9,827 nt of DNA, from positions 1 to 9,827 of the forward strand of contig JAFRSL010000267.1 in assembly GCA_017427625.1 (NCBI GenBank), written 5' to 3'. Shown here piece after piece: positions 1-6,451 of this stretch. Both the position numbers and the translations under genes were made by a program. The DNA comes from Synergistaceae bacterium (GTDB lineage Bacteria; Synergistota; Synergistia; Synergistales; Aminobacteriaceae). Position 1 is the first letter of the stretch; the number at the start of each line of letters is the position of its first letter. Under the pieces are notes generated by a model. That model ran no database searches. It was not told the origin of the DNA and saw only the letters and a program-made list of their open reading frames with translations.

Positions 1-122
<122 letters not shown>

Positions 123-198
123 ATTATGTGCTGATTTGTTCTCATTTGTCAAGATAGTTTTATATGATTTTTCGAGTAACATTTTGTATACGTGAAAA

Positions 199-459
199 TT
201 ATTCATAATGCGTCCATAAACTTATTATTTTAATGCGCTTCATAGCAATATCTACTTGATACACCATACGATGCTGAACATTGAGACGACGTGAGTAAGT
301 ATTTTCAAGCCCTTTGAGCTTTTCGCAGGGAGGCGGAACTTGAAAGGGATTAACACGGATAATATCAAGCAGCTCATCAAGTTTTCTGCCGAGACCTGCC
401 GCTCTGCAAAGTGCAACATGTTTTTGCGCGTCTTTGGTGAAGCGTATCTCATAATTCAT
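199..459 (-). CDS. yoeB: Type II toxin, Txe/YoeB family mRNA interferase
   Basis: This 86-aa protein has the size and pattern of Txe/YoeB toxins, ribosome-associated endoribonucleases that cut mRNA during translation and are neutralised by a cognate antitoxin. Visible family marks are the basic N-terminal helix region, N-P-F at 37-39, E46 followed by K-L-K-G, the S-R-R motif at 56-58, the H-R-M-V-Y block at 63-67 and the terminal H84-Y85. E46, R64, H84 and Y85 match the catalytic residues expected from E. coli YoeB (Glu46, Arg65, His83, Tyr84), so the toxin looks intact. Its ATG overlaps the antitoxin TGA by 4 nt (ATGA), giving translational coupling and the usual antitoxin-first order. The gene ends close to the heptanucleotide array. 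Family assignment is confident; activity is inferred. Confidence 0.9.
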   Translation of the reverse strand: MNYEIRFTKDAQKHVALCRAAGLGRKLDELLDIIRVNPFQVPPPCEKLKGLENTYSRRLNVQHRMVYQVDIAMKRIKIISLWTHYE

Positions 460-815
460 GCGAGAGCCTCAGATTCTGGAATACAATCGTCCCACGATTC
501 AGCAAGCCCATCAAGAATCTCGCGTGCTGTTGCAGGGTGAGAGAAAATATATTCGGTCTCGTCATAATTTCTTCTGAACTCTGCCATATCTTTAATCATA
601 TCTTTCTCCGAAGCCCAGCCACGATTTTCGCCTATAAGTGCCTGAATTTTTGCCATCGCCATCTCATCAGTTGATAAAATTTTCGGCGTAAGGACTACGC
701 TGTTTCCAACGCGCCCGATGAAAACTTCATCACTGTCGAACCTGCAATCTTCCGGCAGCCTTATCGTCTGGTTGTTTCCCTCTCTGAAAATTCTCGTTAA
801 TTCCATTGCTTTCAA
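456..815 (-). CDS. Chimeric antitoxin: VapB/AbrB-type DNA-binding domain plus YefM-like C-terminus
   Basis: This is the first gene of the toxin-antitoxin operon, 119 aa. Residues 4-46 read as a swapped-hairpin AbrB/VapB domain: F-R-E-G-N-N-Q-T-I-R-L-P near the start, then D-E-V-F-I and G-N-S-V-V-L-T-P-K. Such domains bind the operon's own promoter. Residues 47-83 form a charged linker. Residues 84-105 match the toxin-binding helix of YefM: Y-D-E-T-E-Y, then H-P-A-T-A-R and L-D-G-L, comparable to E-E-T-A-Y, S-P-A-N-A-R and M-D-S-I in E. coli YefM. YefM itself normally carries a Phd/YefM N-terminal domain, so this looks like a domain swap that keeps the YoeB-binding part. The start is uncertain: TTG at 815 lies 4 nt from GGGAG (820-824), while ATG at 806 lies 13 nt away. 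Confidence 0.85.
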   Translation of the reverse strand: MKAMELTRIFREGNNQTIRLPEDCRFDSDEVFIGRVGNSVVLTPKILSTDEMAMAKIQALIGENRGWASEKDMIKDMAEFRRNYDETEYIFSHPATAREILDGLAESWDDCIPESEALA

Positions 816-859
816 AACGCTCCCTTGAAGATTTGGAGATTTCCTGATTCAACGGAGGA

Positions 860-889
860 ATTATAACACAGCTTGTGAACGTGTATAAT
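860..889. promoter_or_regulatory. Interlocked divergent promoters / candidate operator between TA operon and cdd-era
   Basis: A perfect TATAAT for the plus strand sits at 884-889, 33 bp before the cdd start. A perfect TATAAT for the minus strand sits at 865-860. With 17-bp spacers, each promoter's -35 hexamer (TTATAA at 861-866 for plus, TTATAC at 888-883 for minus) overlaps the other's -10. The -35 matches are weak (3 of 6). The outer bases form an inverted repeat, ATTATA-a-CAC against GTG-TATAAT, which could be an operator for the AbrB-type antitoxin. The two promoters could not be occupied at the same time. Promoter positions are inferred from sequence only. Confidence 0.45.
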
Positions 890-910
890 AATCCGCAGAA
901 ATCCAGACAA

Positions 911-918
911 AGGCGGGG
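911..918 (+). promoter_or_regulatory. Ribosome binding site deciding the cdd start
   Basis: AGGCGGGG lies 4 nt before the ATG at 923. The longer in-frame reading from GTG at 875 would place its start upstream of the -10 element at 884-889 and has no Shine-Dalgarno sequence, so the ATG at 923 is preferred. Confidence 0.45.
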
Positions 919-922
919 TAAA

Positions 923-1357
923 ATGTCAAAACACGAATGGCCCTCATCATCAATAACACCCGAAGAACTCCTCAGTATAGCGCGTGAAGCAGCATCGAAC
1001 TCCTACGCGCCGTACTCGCATTTCCACGTCGGTGCGGCAATGCTTCTCTCAAGCGGTGAGGTCATAAAGTCCTGCAACGTTGAGAACGCCTCATACAGCC
1101 TCACGATATGCGCCGAGCGTTCAGGAATCGTATCAATGGTATCTCAGGGAAAGCGAAATCCCATAGCAATCGCTGTCGTCGGTTCACACGAAGAATGCAA
1201 CGATTACATGTCCGTACCCTGCCCGCCCTGCGGAGCTTGCCGTCAGACCCTCGCGGAGTTTGGCCGTGATATTCTCGTCGTACTTGCCTCAGAGAACGGC
1301 GCGGAAGTCTTCGCACTCTCGGAGCTTCTCCCTCATTCGTTCACGCTAAGGCCATGA
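923..1357 (+). CDS. cdd: Cytidine deaminase
   Basis: This 144-aa protein is a small homotetrameric-type cytidine deaminase, a cytosolic zinc enzyme of pyrimidine salvage that converts cytidine and deoxycytidine to uridine and deoxyuridine. The active-site blocks are all present: Y-S-x-F-x-V-G-A-A at 31-39, N-V-E-N-A-S-Y for substrate binding at 52-58, C63-A-E65 with the catalytic glutamate, and P-C103-G-A-C106-R-Q completing the zinc ligands Cys63, Cys103 and Cys106. A further Cys at 100 precedes them and is not expected to bind zinc. The C-terminal L-L-P-x-x-F is also typical. Length matches the family (about 130-145 aa). The TGA overlaps the era ATG by 4 nt, so the two are very likely co-transcribed and translationally coupled, as in many Bacillota-like genomes. 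Confidence 0.95.
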   Translation: MSKHEWPSSSITPEELLSIAREAASNSYAPYSHFHVGAAMLLSSGEVIKSCNVENASYSLTICAERSGIVSMVSQGKRNPIAIAVVGSHEECNDYMSVPCPPCGACRQTLAEFGRDILVVLASENGAEVFALSELLPHSFTLRP

Positions 1358-2241
1358 AGTGCGGAATCGTTACCCTCATAGGCCGACCGAACGCCGGAAA
1401 GTCCTCCCTCGTCAACGCCCTCCTTAAGACCCGTGCGCTCATAATCTCCCCAAAGCCTCAGACAACTCGAAACGCTGTCCGATGCGTCTACAATGACGAC
1501 GAATCGCAGATTATTTTCACTGACACTCCCGGACTCTACAGGCCAGACTCGCGCGACAAGCTTGGAATTTTCCTGAATGACTCGATCCTTGATGCCCTCG
1601 AAGATTCTGACTGCATACTTTGGCTGACTGAGGCAGGAACTCGGAAGCTCACTCCCGACGACTATGAGATTGCCCGCGTTTTGCCGCGAAAGATTCCCGT
1701 GATTCTCGCAGTCAACAAGTCCGATAAGGCTGACCCTGTTCCGGCTTTCAGGCTTTACGATGAGATTTACACGTTCGCTGAGAAAGTTGCAATTTCCGCG
1801 AGGACAGGGCGGGGACTCGATAACCTCATGGCCGCATTGATGCCTCATATTCCGGAGGGCGAGGCGATTTACGACCCCGATATTCTCATGGACACGACAG
1901 AGAAATTCATGGCCTCCGAGATTATTCGCGAGAAGGTCTTGATGCTGTTGCGAGATGAAGTTCCTCATTGCGTGGCAGTCATGATTGACGAGTACAAGAG
2001 TCCCGAAGAATACCCCGGCCGCAAGAAGCTATACATTCGCGCCTCACTAATCACAGAGACGGAAGGACAGAAGAAAATCGTAATCGGCTCTAAAGGCGAG
2101 ATGATTAAACGCATAGGCGAGGCATCGAGGAAAGCAATCGAGGACGCTACCGGCATTCCTTCGTTCTTGGATTTGTGGGTCAAGGTTGTCCCTAACTGGA
2201 GGAGAAATCCGGCGGCATTGAGGCGTTTGGGCTACTCGTAA
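1354..2241 (+). CDS. era: GTPase Era (ribosome assembly)
   Basis: This 295-aa protein is the essential GTPase Era, which binds the 3' end of 16S rRNA and aids 30S subunit maturation. The G domain shows G1 G-R-P-N-A-G-K-S at 10-17, the switch threonine in P-Q-T-T-R-N at 35-40, G3 D-T-P-G at 57-60, G4 N-K-S-D at 121-124 and G5 S-A-R at 148-150. The C-terminal KH domain carries I-G-S-K-G-E-M-I-K-R-I-G at 244-255, the RNA-binding GxxG loop. Length is normal for Era (about 295-300). The start codon overlaps the cdd stop, and TAAGG at 1347-1351 inside cdd may act as its ribosome binding site. The recO gene that often follows era is absent; the downstream neighbour is convergent. Confidence 0.97.
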   Translation: MKCGIVTLIGRPNAGKSSLVNALLKTRALIISPKPQTTRNAVRCVYNDDESQIIFTDTPGLYRPDSRDKLGIFLNDSILDALEDSDCILWLTEAGTRKLTPDDYEIARVLPRKIPVILAVNKSDKADPVPAFRLYDEIYTFAEKVAISARTGRGLDNLMAALMPHIPEGEAIYDPDILMDTTEKFMASEIIREKVLMLLRDEVPHCVAVMIDEYKSPEEYPGRKKLYIRASLITETEGQKKIVIGSKGEMIKRIGEASRKAIEDATGIPSFLDLWVKVVPNWRRNPAALRRLGYS

Positions 2242-2248
2242 AGTAAAA

Positions 2249-2272
2249 CCCTCTCCGTTTTCGCGGAAAGGG
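2249..2272. terminator. Hairpin just after era, possible bidirectional terminator
   Basis: CCCTCTCCG (2249-2257) pairs with CGGAAAGGG (2264-2272) around a 6-nt loop, with one C-A mismatch. It starts 8 bp after the era stop. No T-tract follows on the plus strand, but on the minus strand the stem is followed by TTTTACTTT. It could therefore end minus-strand transcripts from the kinase operon, or act weakly in both directions. Confidence 0.5.
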
Positions 2273-2305
2273 CTGTACTTGAAGAAAGGAGTGTTTTATG
2301 TGTAT

Positions 2306-2360
2306 TTATTTCAATCCACACGCAAGCTATATATTATATATAGTGAATTCGCTCACGTGA
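2306..2360. repeat. Hairpin repeat with CRISPR-like end, copy 1
   Basis: This 55-bp copy starts TTATTTCAATCCACACG and shares its first 28 bases with copy 2 except for two transitions. Its outer arms, CACGCAAGC (2319-2327) and GCTCACGTG (2351-2359), pair at 7 of 9 positions. Between them is a perfect 17-nt palindrome (2327-2343, CTATATAT-T-ATATATAG) that copy 2 lacks. Read on the minus strand, the shared end is GTGTGGATTGAAAT, similar to the 3' end of I-C type CRISPR repeats. Together the two copies fill most of the 204-bp convergent gap between era and the response regulator. Confidence 0.75.
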
Positions 2361-2377
2361 CATCTTACCTTCGTGTC

Positions 2378-2423
2378 TTATTTCAATCCACACGTAAGCT
2401 GTATAAGTTCTTCGCTTACGTGA
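2378..2423. repeat. Hairpin repeat with CRISPR-like end, copy 2
   Basis: This 46-bp copy starts exactly 72 bp after copy 1. CACGTAAGC (2391-2399) and GCTTACGTG (2414-2422) form a perfect 9-bp stem with a 14-nt loop. The right-hand block TTCGCT-y-ACGTGA is shared with copy 1, so both ends of the element are conserved. That favours a hairpin element over a plain repeat-spacer unit. Its function is unknown; it could serve as an RNA stability or termination structure in the 3' region of the regulator gene. Confidence 0.75.
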
Positions 2424-2445
2424 TAAGTATACAACATCGACAGCC

Positions 2446-3315
2446 TTATCTTCTTGTCTTGAAGAACTCGTCTATGCTGTCCAGTATGTCTTTCGGAAGC
2501 ATCGTCTTCAGAAGATATTTCTCAGGTTTGAACCTAAGGACTTCCATTATACTGCGCTTGTCCCCTTTTGCAGTCAGGAACATTACTGGTATATTTGCTG
2601 TGTTGGGGTCTGAACGTATCATTTCGAGAACCTTCGGCCCGTTCACAATAGGCATCTCAAAGTCAAGGAGTATCAAATCGACTTTGTTCTTTGCGAGAAT
2701 CGTTATAGCGTTCATTCCTGAGCTTGCAACGAGAATCTTGTAGTGTGTTGACAGGAGGCTCTTCATCGAACGCAGAGCAGTAGCGTCGTCGTCAACGATC
2801 AGAATGCTCTTGAACTCTTTGAGCTTGTCGACAGCCTCGCCCTCTTTCTGGAGCCTCTTGATGAGTTCGGCCAAGTCTACGGGGCGCGTGTACATCTGCG
2901 CTACGTAATCAGCTTTCTTGCCGATTATCGTGTCGAGTTCTTCCTGAGTGCCGATAACAAAGAAGCGTATTCCTCTGTCCTCAACAAGGTCGCGGATATA
3001 ACCAAGAACGTCAATCATGAGGTTATCCTCGCCCTGAAGGTAGAGAATGAAGATTCGCGGAATGTCGTCCTTCTTCTCCTCTCCTCCTGATGCTGCTCCT
3101 TCACCCTCAGCTGCTTCAGACTCCTGCGTCAAGAGCGCGGCAACCTCAGGGTCGATTGCGCCTTCATCGCTGCCGTTGTCTTCTTTCAGGAAGTTCGAGA
3201 TGGCCGTAACGTCGGGCTTAACCGTAAGAACCTCGAAATCCTGCGCTTTAAGGTGATTGATTATCCCCTCAGAGATAAAGCTCACCTTTTCCGTTATGAA
3301 TAATACTTTGCTCAT
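2446..3315 (-). CDS. Response regulator with degenerate N-terminal receiver and active C-terminal receiver, no output domain
   Basis: This 289-aa protein has a canonical receiver at about 168-287: acidic D175-D177 in I-L-I-V-D-D-D, phosphoacceptor D218 in L-L-D-F-E-M-P, T248 and K270 in Y-L-L-K. Residues 1-157 look like a second receiver fold that has lost its site: the expected aspartate strand reads I-F-I-L-Y-L-Q-G (88-95) and the usual K-P-V-D is R-P-V-D (144-147). An acidic, Ala/Glu/Gly-rich insert (about 44-83) interrupts it. No DNA-binding or enzymatic domain follows, so it may act through protein contacts or as a phosphate sink. It lies 36 bp downstream of the hybrid kinase in the same direction, its likely partner. 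A GAGGG lies about 10 nt before the ATG. Confidence 0.85.
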   Translation of the reverse strand: MSKVLFITEKVSFISEGIINHLKAQDFEVLTVKPDVTAISNFLKEDNGSDEGAIDPEVAALLTQESEAAEGEGAASGGEEKKDDIPRIFILYLQGEDNLMIDVLGYIRDLVEDRGIRFFVIGTQEELDTIIGKKADYVAQMYTRPVDLAELIKRLQKEGEAVDKLKEFKSILIVDDDATALRSMKSLLSTHYKILVASSGMNAITILAKNKVDLILLDFEMPIVNGPKVLEMIRSDPNTANIPVMFLTAKGDKRSIMEVLRFKPEKYLLKTMLPKDILDSIDEFFKTRR

Positions 3316-3351
3316 TCTTCTGTATTCCCTCTTTCTTTTCGTTACATATAA

Positions 3352-5802
3352 TTATAGCAATTCTTCAAGAGTTCCCCAGTCCGCGCTTGTAATACATTCT
3401 TTGACTTTCTCGAATTTCTCACGCTCCGATTCGGGTATCCTGTAATTTTTTGACTCCTCTATCATTCTGTCGATGTTGTCCAAGTCGAAATCAGCCGCGA
3501 ATCCCTTAATCAGCGAGTACATCTCGTTGAGGTCGTCAACCGAAATCTCAGGCAGCGACATATCAGGCTCATCTTTTGCCCCGAAGACTTTTGCGAGTTC
3601 GGGCTTGTAGCTCCTGTAAAGCGAGAGAAGCGCGGGAGTCTTTGCCTCAATCTCTGCGACATCATTCTTGTCTCCGCAAGCCTCAAGGTATTTCGCGTCC
3701 TCCGAGAGTTTCAGCGCACCAACGAGGCGGGCGGCACTCTTCAGGGCGTGGACTTTGATGGTGTAATTCTTGATGTCCTTCTCGCGTTCAAAGCCTTCAA
3801 TCTCGTCTGCCTTCTTGTCGAGAGAGTTGTAGAAAATCTCCAGTGCCTGAACGAATGTATCCTCAGTTCCGCAGTTCGTAACAGCCGCGTTGTAGTCGAT
3901 TCCCGGAATGCCCTTGAATTTTGCTGACGGGTCTTCAGCTTCGGCACTGTCGGCGGAATTTGCGGGTGCTTCAGCGGAAACATTCGCGGGTTCGTCAGCA
4001 GTCATGTCATCACCGCGCACAATGAGGTCTGGAGGAAGATATTCAAGCAAAACCTGCTCAAGCCTCACGGTGTCAACGGGCTTCGATATGTAGTCGTTGA
4101 ACCCCTCGTCGATGTAGAGCTGCCTCGCTCCCAAAACTGCGTTGGCTGTGAGCGCGACTACGGGCGTGTTGAAGTTTAGGCCGTCGGTCATCTTCTTCAT
4201 GTTGTGGAAAGCCTCGATACCGTCCATGCCGGGCATACGGTGGTCAAGGAATATCATGTTGTAGTGGTTCATTCTCACCATCTGTAGCATTTCGAGACCG
4301 CTTGAGGCCGTGTCAATCTTGATCTTCGTCTTCTTGAGGAGGTTTGCGAAAACGAGAAGGTTAACGTCAGCGTCGTCAACAACGAGAACTCTCGCGTCAG
4401 GAGCTTGGAATGACTGTGTGAAAGCCTTGCCCTGATGCGCCGTAGCCTGCGAGAACGCCCGCTCATAGTCCCCTATAGGCTCCCATTTGATGACAGTCTG
4501 CTTAACGTCGAACGAGAACGTCGAGCCTTTGTGATAGACGCTTTCAACTTTGAGTTCGGAATCCATGAGCTGAAGGAGTTTCTGGACGATCGGAAGCCCC
4601 AAACCTGAGCCGTCCGCGCTGAATTTCCTCGATGCTTCGACATGTTCAAACGGCTGGAAGATGTCCTCTATGTCCTCTGACTTTATGCCGATGCCCGTGT
4701 CAGTTACGGAGCATTTAAGGAGGATATTGTAGCTGTCGATTGTCTCATAGCCGATTGTTACGGTTACGCCGCCGCGCTCGGTGTATTTTATGGCGTTGTT
4801 GAGGATATTCATCATGACCTGACGAATGTGGTACTCATAGCCGTCAAGTATTCGCTGAATATTTTTGTCGACGTTCACGGTGAAGGTGAGGGATTTCTTC
4901 TTGGCTTGTTCAGCGGCCATGTTTACGAGGTCGTTGATTAGCGAGCTTAGGTCATAGCGCACGGCCATGATCTCCATCTTCTTGTCCTGCAGCTTGGAGA
5001 AATCGAGAACGTCATTGATGATACCCAGCAAAGCGCGCCCGCTTCTCTGAATTACGAGGGCATACTCGCGGATTTCCGGCCTCTCTTCCTCGCGGAGAAT
5101 CATCTCGTTCATACCGAGTATTGAGTTCATGGGGGTACGAATCTCGTGGCTCATGTTGTTGAGGAATGAGCTTTTCGCCTCGTTCGCGGAATTTGCTTCG
5201 GCTATCGCGCTGTCGAGCCTCCTCTGCTGATGACGGTATGCGTATGTGTAGAGAAGACAGAGTATACCAAGCATCGCAGCGACAATGAGAATCGGGACGA
5301 ATGTGCTTCCCGGCGCGGCAAGAACATCGTCAACCGAGTCAGGGTAGTAGTGCGCGAATAATGCGTTTGAGATGTAGGCGGCAATCTCAAGGCACACCAT
5401 CACGATAGAATCGGCTGTTGACATGAAGCATGGTGTTGCCACTACGGCGAGTATGAACAATATCGGAACTCCCCCGAACATTCCACCGTCAACGAAAAAC
5501 AAGACCGTCAAACCGAAAATGAAGCCTATTACCGTGAGAGGGTAGGCGGCAAATTCCGGGAGCTTCTCGGCCTTTCCCTTGTCGATACAGTGGAGAGTGT
5601 ACAAGAGAAGTATCAATGACAGCGCAGAAAGAATGAGATATGCTCCGGCTGAAGTGTAATGACCTCCCGCGATACGGATTATGCCGGTTAAGCCCATTGC
5701 CAGCGTTGAGACAATACCGAAAGCGCAGAAACATAAAGCCGTAATGTTATCGCCCGAACTGTCAGGCTCAAGGATAAATTGTCTGATTGTATGAGTATTC
5801 AT
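3352..5802 (-). CDS. Membrane-bound hybrid sensor histidine kinase (HisKA-HATPase-REC-HPt)
   Basis: This 816-aa protein has six predicted TM segments (about 21-44, 50-72, 86-104, 111-126, 131-151, 167-188) with no large extracytoplasmic sensor domain. A short coiled coil leads to the H-box (S-H219-E-I-R-T-P), N-box (N-I-L-N-N-A-I-K-Y at 332-340), G1 D-T-G-I-G-I (368-373) and G2 G-S-G-L-G-L (398-403). A receiver follows at about 470-590 (D476, D477, phosphoacceptor D520, T552, K574). After a Pro/Ala/Glu-rich linker comes an HPt domain with H685 in H-A-L-K-S-A-A. The last 75 residues after the HPt match nothing I recognise. All phosphotransfer residues are present, so a relay H219 to D520 to H685 to D218 of the downstream regulator is plausible. 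The signal is unknown. No clear Shine-Dalgarno precedes the ATG at 5802. Confidence 0.93.
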   Translation of the reverse strand: MNTHTIRQFILEPDSSGDNITALCFCAFGIVSTLAMGLTGIIRIAGGHYTSAGAYLILSALSLILLLYTLHCIDKGKAEKLPEFAAYPLTVIGFIFGLTVLFFVDGGMFGGVPILFILAVVATPCFMSTADSIVMVCLEIAAYISNALFAHYYPDSVDDVLAAPGSTFVPILIVAAMLGILCLLYTYAYRHQQRRLDSAIAEANSANEAKSSFLNNMSHEIRTPMNSILGMNEMILREEERPEIREYALVIQRSGRALLGIINDVLDFSKLQDKKMEIMAVRYDLSSLINDLVNMAAEQAKKKSLTFTVNVDKNIQRILDGYEYHIRQVMMNILNNAIKYTERGGVTVTIGYETIDSYNILLKCSVTDTGIGIKSEDIEDIFQPFEHVEASRKFSADGSGLGLPIVQKLLQLMDSELKVESVYHKGSTFSFDVKQTVIKWEPIGDYERAFSQATAHQGKAFTQSFQAPDARVLVVDDADVNLLVFANLLKKTKIKIDTASSGLEMLQMVRMNHYNMIFLDHRMPGMDGIEAFHNMKKMTDGLNFNTPVVALTANAVLGARQLYIDEGFNDYISKPVDTVRLEQVLLEYLPPDLIVRGDDMTADEPANVSAEAPANSADSAEAEDPSAKFKGIPGIDYNAAVTNCGTEDTFVQALEIFYNSLDKKADEIEGFEREKDIKNYTIKVHALKSAARLVGALKLSEDAKYLEACGDKNDVAEIEAKTPALLSLYRSYKPELAKVFGAKDEPDMSLPEISVDDLNEMYSLIKGFAADFDLDNIDRMIEESKNYRIPESEREKFEKVKECITSADWGTLEELL

Positions 5803-5853
5803 GTGGTGAATAATATCACAATTATCTCGCAGGTGCTACAGCACTTATATCTA

Positions 5854-6390
5854 TCATGACTGCAATTTTCCTGAAAGCTTCACGTTATTCTCCTCTATCA
5901 AACGCATTACGTCCTCAAGAGTGATTGACGGCCGGCGTTGCTCTTCTTTTTCTTTCTGTTTTTCCTCACGCCATTTGTTGAAAAACGGCAAGCCTAAGAC
6001 TGTCCCAAACAGAACAAGACCAAGATACATACCGTTCCTCAAGTCGCTAATTCGAGCATCCAAGCTGTAATAATTATCGTCAATCCGTTTTTCCAGACTA
6101 TGATAATTATTATCCATCCGCTTTTCCATATTGATGAACTTATCATCAGTCCGCTTTTCCAGATCATCAATCCGTTTCTCCAGGCTGTGATAATTGTCAT
6201 CCACGCGCCTCGACAGTGCATCTATTTTCGCATTCATCACCTGAAATTCTCCTCGTATCTCCGTCATGAATGCTTCCATTTTTGCCTCGAAAACGTCCTT
6301 GCGTACATACACATCCTCCGAGACCGCTCCATAGCACGCTGTCCCTAACACCAGTAACTGCACCAAGAGCAAAACGCTAAATTTCCTCAT
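5854..6390 (-). CDS. Signal-peptide coiled-coil protein with hendecad repeats and C-terminal TM
   Basis: This 178-aa protein is not assigned to a family with a known function. Residues 1-22 look like a signal peptide (basic M-R-K, hydrophobic core, then A-C-Y-G-A; a Cys at 19 lacks a good lipobox context). Residues 30-118 are a charged coiled coil, including five repeat units of the type R-x-D-D-x-Y-x-S-L-E-K at 62-112: four of 11 residues and one of 7 (73-79). A single hydrophobic segment at 120-137 is followed by a basic, Glu/Lys-rich tail. This suggests an envelope-anchored rod with a cytoplasmic tail. The start has a strong AGGAAGG (6398-6404) at 7 nt. It sits between the symporter and kinase genes on the same strand, 51 bp before the kinase. 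A decayed paralog lies immediately upstream. Confidence 0.8.
   Translation of the reverse strand: MRKFSVLLLVQLLVLGTACYGAVSEDVYVRKDVFEAKMEAFMTEIRGEFQVMNAKIDALSRRVDDNYHSLEKRIDDLEKRTDDKFINMEKRMDNNYHSLEKRIDDNYYSLDARISDLRNGMYLGLVLFGTVLGLPFFNKWREEKQKEKEEQRRPSITLEDVMRLIEENNVKLSGKLQS
6055..6207 (-). repeat. 33-bp intragenic repeats encoding hendecads
   Basis: Within the coiled-coil gene, four 33-bp units and one 21-bp unit encode residues 62-112. The units diverge at several bases but keep the R-x-D-D ... L-E-K pattern. Two units share D/N-N-Y-H-S-L-E-K almost exactly. Such arrays change length by slippage or recombination without shifting the frame. Confidence 0.75.
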
Positions 6391-6451
6391 GATAGAGCCT
6401 TCCTTTCTTAAGCAATCGAATATTTCACAGACGCTGCAGTAATTATATCCC

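Noticed and set aside
875..922. Longer N-terminus for cytidine deaminase starting at GTG 875
   Set aside because: It would start upstream of the TATAAT at 884-889, lacks a ribosome binding site, and adds residues not seen in the family; the ATG at 923 has AGGCGGGG in front.
2298..2360. 20-codon plus-strand ORF after AAAGGAG
   Set aside because: Ribosome binding site and ATG look good, but the peptide lies wholly within repeat copy 1, so it cannot be told from chance. Not called as a gene.
2306..2423. Calling a CRISPR array
   Set aside because: Only two units, the right-hand part is also shared between them, and no cas genes are in view. The repeat has a large-loop hairpin unlike the compact CRISPR stem.
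2279..2743. Plus-strand open frame across the hairpin repeats and into the regulator gene
   Set aside because: Its second half is the antisense of a clear receiver domain. Its two similar peptide stretches arise only because the DNA repeats are 72 bp apart, a multiple of 3.
5824..5839. Small dyad GTGCT-AC-AGCAC before the kinase as a regulatory site
   Set aside because: Only a 5-6 bp stem, and the region is shared by duplication with the flank at 6421-6451, where the dyad is not kept.
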